Below, piece after piece: positions 62,447 to 64,000 of a DNA stretch of 64,000 nt (positions within the stretch are counted from its first letter, which is position 1; each line of letters opens with the position of its first letter). The stretch lies in NCBI GenBank assembly GCA_963790715.1, contig CAWBPN010000009.1, positions 67,516 to 131,515 on the forward strand, in the 5' to 3' direction. The DNA comes from DCFW01 sp963790715. GTDB lineage: Bacteria; Bacteroidota; Bacteroidia; Bacteroidales; Bacteroidaceae. Below the pieces are notes generated by a model, which did no database searches, had not been told where the DNA came from, and saw nothing but the letters and a program-made list of their open reading frames with translations. Both the position numbers and the translations under genes were made by a program.

Positions 62447-63988
62447 ATGCAGTATAGTTCACAATATAAACAGCTTGCTTTGGAAACTTTCAAGTCATCC
62501 CTTGAGAGCTTGCCCAAAAATAACCGCTGGGTAAAATTGGGTGATACTCTTCCTTGGGATGAGATCGAGAAGGTCTATAATGTCCGGCTGAACAATCAAC
62601 ATGGTGGCGCAAGCAATAAGCCTGCCAGAGTAATCATAGGTGCTTTGGTGGTAAAGCATAAGATGAACCTGTCAGACGAAGAGACAATCCAAGCCATACG
62701 TGAGAATCCCTATATGCAGTATATGCTAGGTTTAAGCGAGTTTACAGATAAGCCGGTATTTGATTCATCATTGTTCGTAACCATCCGCAAGCGTATCGGC
62801 AATGATGACTTCAACAATATGAGCGAGTCTCTACTGAAGTTACAACTCAAGATAGCAGAAGAGAAGAAGAAGGATCAGGACAACAATCCGAAAGGTACAG
62901 CAGCAGACAGCCCGACATCAGCATCCGAAGAGACTGATGAAGACCCGAACCATCAAGGAACACTGAAGGTGGATGCCACTTGCGCAGATGCAGAGATGAG
63001 ATTCCCGACAGATCTGGACCTGGTACATGACGGAGTAAAGGTGATCGACAGGATTATAGACCGCATCTGTGAGAAGTACGGGCTCCCCCGCCCCAAAACA
63101 CATCTGAAAGAAATCCACTCAAGATATCTCAATGTCATCAAGTTGCGTTCAAAGTCTAAGAAGAAGATACATGGGTGCCTTGAATATCTATTGACAATGT
63201 TGTATCGCAATATCAGTACCAGTCTTGACATCATCGGTAACCACACTACAGAAGTATTTGAGTCTCTCAATCCACATGACCGGAAGCTGTTTGTAACGGT
63301 TCTCAAGATGTATCATCAGCAGAAGGGGATGTTCAAGTCTGGAATCCATGAATGCGCTGACCGTATCGTCAGTATCTTCCAACCTCATGTCAGACCCATA
63401 GTAAGAGGCAAGGCACGTAACAAAACTGAGTTCGGAGCAAAGATCGGTGCCTGCATAGTCAATGGCTACACCTTTATTGATCACCATAGCTGGGATGCTT
63501 ATAATGAGTGTGAAGACTTGATACTCCACCTGAGAGCCTACAAGAAACGATTTGGCTGCCAGCCCAAGAAATTCGAAGCTGATAAAATCTATATGAACCG
63601 AAAGAATCGTCGTATTCTAAAGTTGTTGAAAATAGAAATAGCGGGAAAGCCCTTAGGACGTCCATCGAAGGATCAACTGACCAGGGTATATCAGGAGAAG
63701 ATGGCTAAGAATGTTGGTGAGAGAAATGAAATAGAAGCAACTTTCGGAACCGGCAAGAGAATCTACAGGGCCAACAATATCAGAGCAAAGTTGCCTGATA
63801 CGGGTGAGTCATGGACATGTGCGTGCTATTTCACGAAAAACGTGATGAAGTTCCTAAGAGAACTTCTTCATAACCTTATTGAAATGCTGATTATCTTGAG
63901 AAATATCCAATCTGTGATTGCAAAATTTGGGAATCAAAACAAATCGGTCCCAAAATATACAATTCTCACGCCCAACTGGAATATATAA
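62447..63988 (+). CDS. Transposase with DUF772-type N-terminus (IS1182/IS5-like)
   Basis: A 513-residue DDE transposase starting MQYSSQYKQLALETFKSSL. The N-terminal DUF772-like domain has KPARVIIGALVVKHKMNLSD and PYMQYMLGL. A low-complexity polar insert lies at about residues 145-175. The first catalytic Asp is in LKVDATCADAEMRFPTD. An Asp is in FEADKIYMNRKNRR and a Glu in NEIEATFGTGKRIYR. It is intact. The right end of its element is not reached within the 12 bases left in the window, and the left end lies upstream of 62396. Confidence 0.88.
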   Translation: MQYSSQYKQLALETFKSSLESLPKNNRWVKLGDTLPWDEIEKVYNVRLNNQHGGASNKPARVIIGALVVKHKMNLSDEETIQAIRENPYMQYMLGLSEFTDKPVFDSSLFVTIRKRIGNDDFNNMSESLLKLQLKIAEEKKKDQDNNPKGTAADSPTSASEETDEDPNHQGTLKVDATCADAEMRFPTDLDLVHDGVKVIDRIIDRICEKYGLPRPKTHLKEIHSRYLNVIKLRSKSKKKIHGCLEYLLTMLYRNISTSLDIIGNHTTEVFESLNPHDRKLFVTVLKMYHQQKGMFKSGIHECADRIVSIFQPHVRPIVRGKARNKTEFGAKIGACIVNGYTFIDHHSWDAYNECEDLILHLRAYKKRFGCQPKKFEADKIYMNRKNRRILKLLKIEIAGKPLGRPSKDQLTRVYQEKMAKNVGERNEIEATFGTGKRIYRANNIRAKLPDTGESWTCACYFTKNVMKFLRELLHNLIEMLIILRNIQSVIAKFGNQNKSVPKYTILTPNWNI

Positions 63989-64000
63989 TTCAGCAGACCC

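Overview
The window is chromosomal DNA of a low-GC member of the Bacteroidota, almost certainly order Bacteroidales. The evidence is a SusC/SusD pair, fimbrillin/Mfa-type fimbrial genes, DUF4954, DUF5715, a Bacteroides-type aroE-ubiE-purC-phoH cluster, the agmatine pathway pair aguA/aguB, and many promoters of the Bacteroidota form TTTG-N19-21-TAnnTTTG. The genus cannot be told from the sequence.

Layout. 1-8049: a SusC/SusD transporter pair (SusC cut by the left edge), a TlpA-like thioredoxin protein and a secreted alpha/beta hydrolase, all on + and tightly spaced. 8122-10920: an outer-membrane barrel receptor. 10989-12893: aguB and aguA on -. 13042-16462: tRNA-Glu(CTC), hflX and DUF4954. 16571-19220: an operon of a NigD-like lipoprotein, a membrane-anchored protein with a barrel-like C-terminus, and an ECF sigma factor. 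19369-24665: a receptor, a lipoprotein and a large secreted protein of unknown function. 24666-28113: an intergenic repeat with long inverted arms, an IS110 element with a likely bridge RNA, and a tyrosine recombinase.

28114-35954 is the most interesting region. It is a fimbrial operon (DUF3575, DUF3868, broken FimB/Mfa2 anchor, DUF4906-like subunit, two fimbrillins). The DNA between the recombinase and the operon is a 427-bp segment bounded by perfect 25-bp inverted repeats. It carries a consensus promoter that points away from the operon in this assembly, so the operon reads as phase-OFF. The last fimbrillin frame runs through one in-frame TAA into a DUF1566/C-type-lectin-like tail that ends like the variable region of a diversity-generating retroelement (DGR). 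A shortened Avd (DGR accessory protein) gene follows. No reverse transcriptase or template repeat is visible. The locus therefore combines promoter inversion with a DGR-type adhesin tail, and it shows several lesions (two frameshifts, one nonsense codon, a short Avd).

36138-52611 is mostly core genome: Fic, class I fumarase, L31, class II aldolase, aroE-ubiE-purC-phoH, DUF5715-truA-transporter, ABC-F, grpE-dnaJ, tRNA-Thr(CGT), mltG, a cold-shock protein and an RRM protein. 52612-64000 is an accessory island. It has small unknown genes, a second copy of the long repeat, higBA toxin-antitoxin, DUF4145, a broken IS66 element joined to a fragment of an IS5-type element, a complete copy of that IS5 element, decayed duplicated gene fragments, and a third transposase gene at the right edge.
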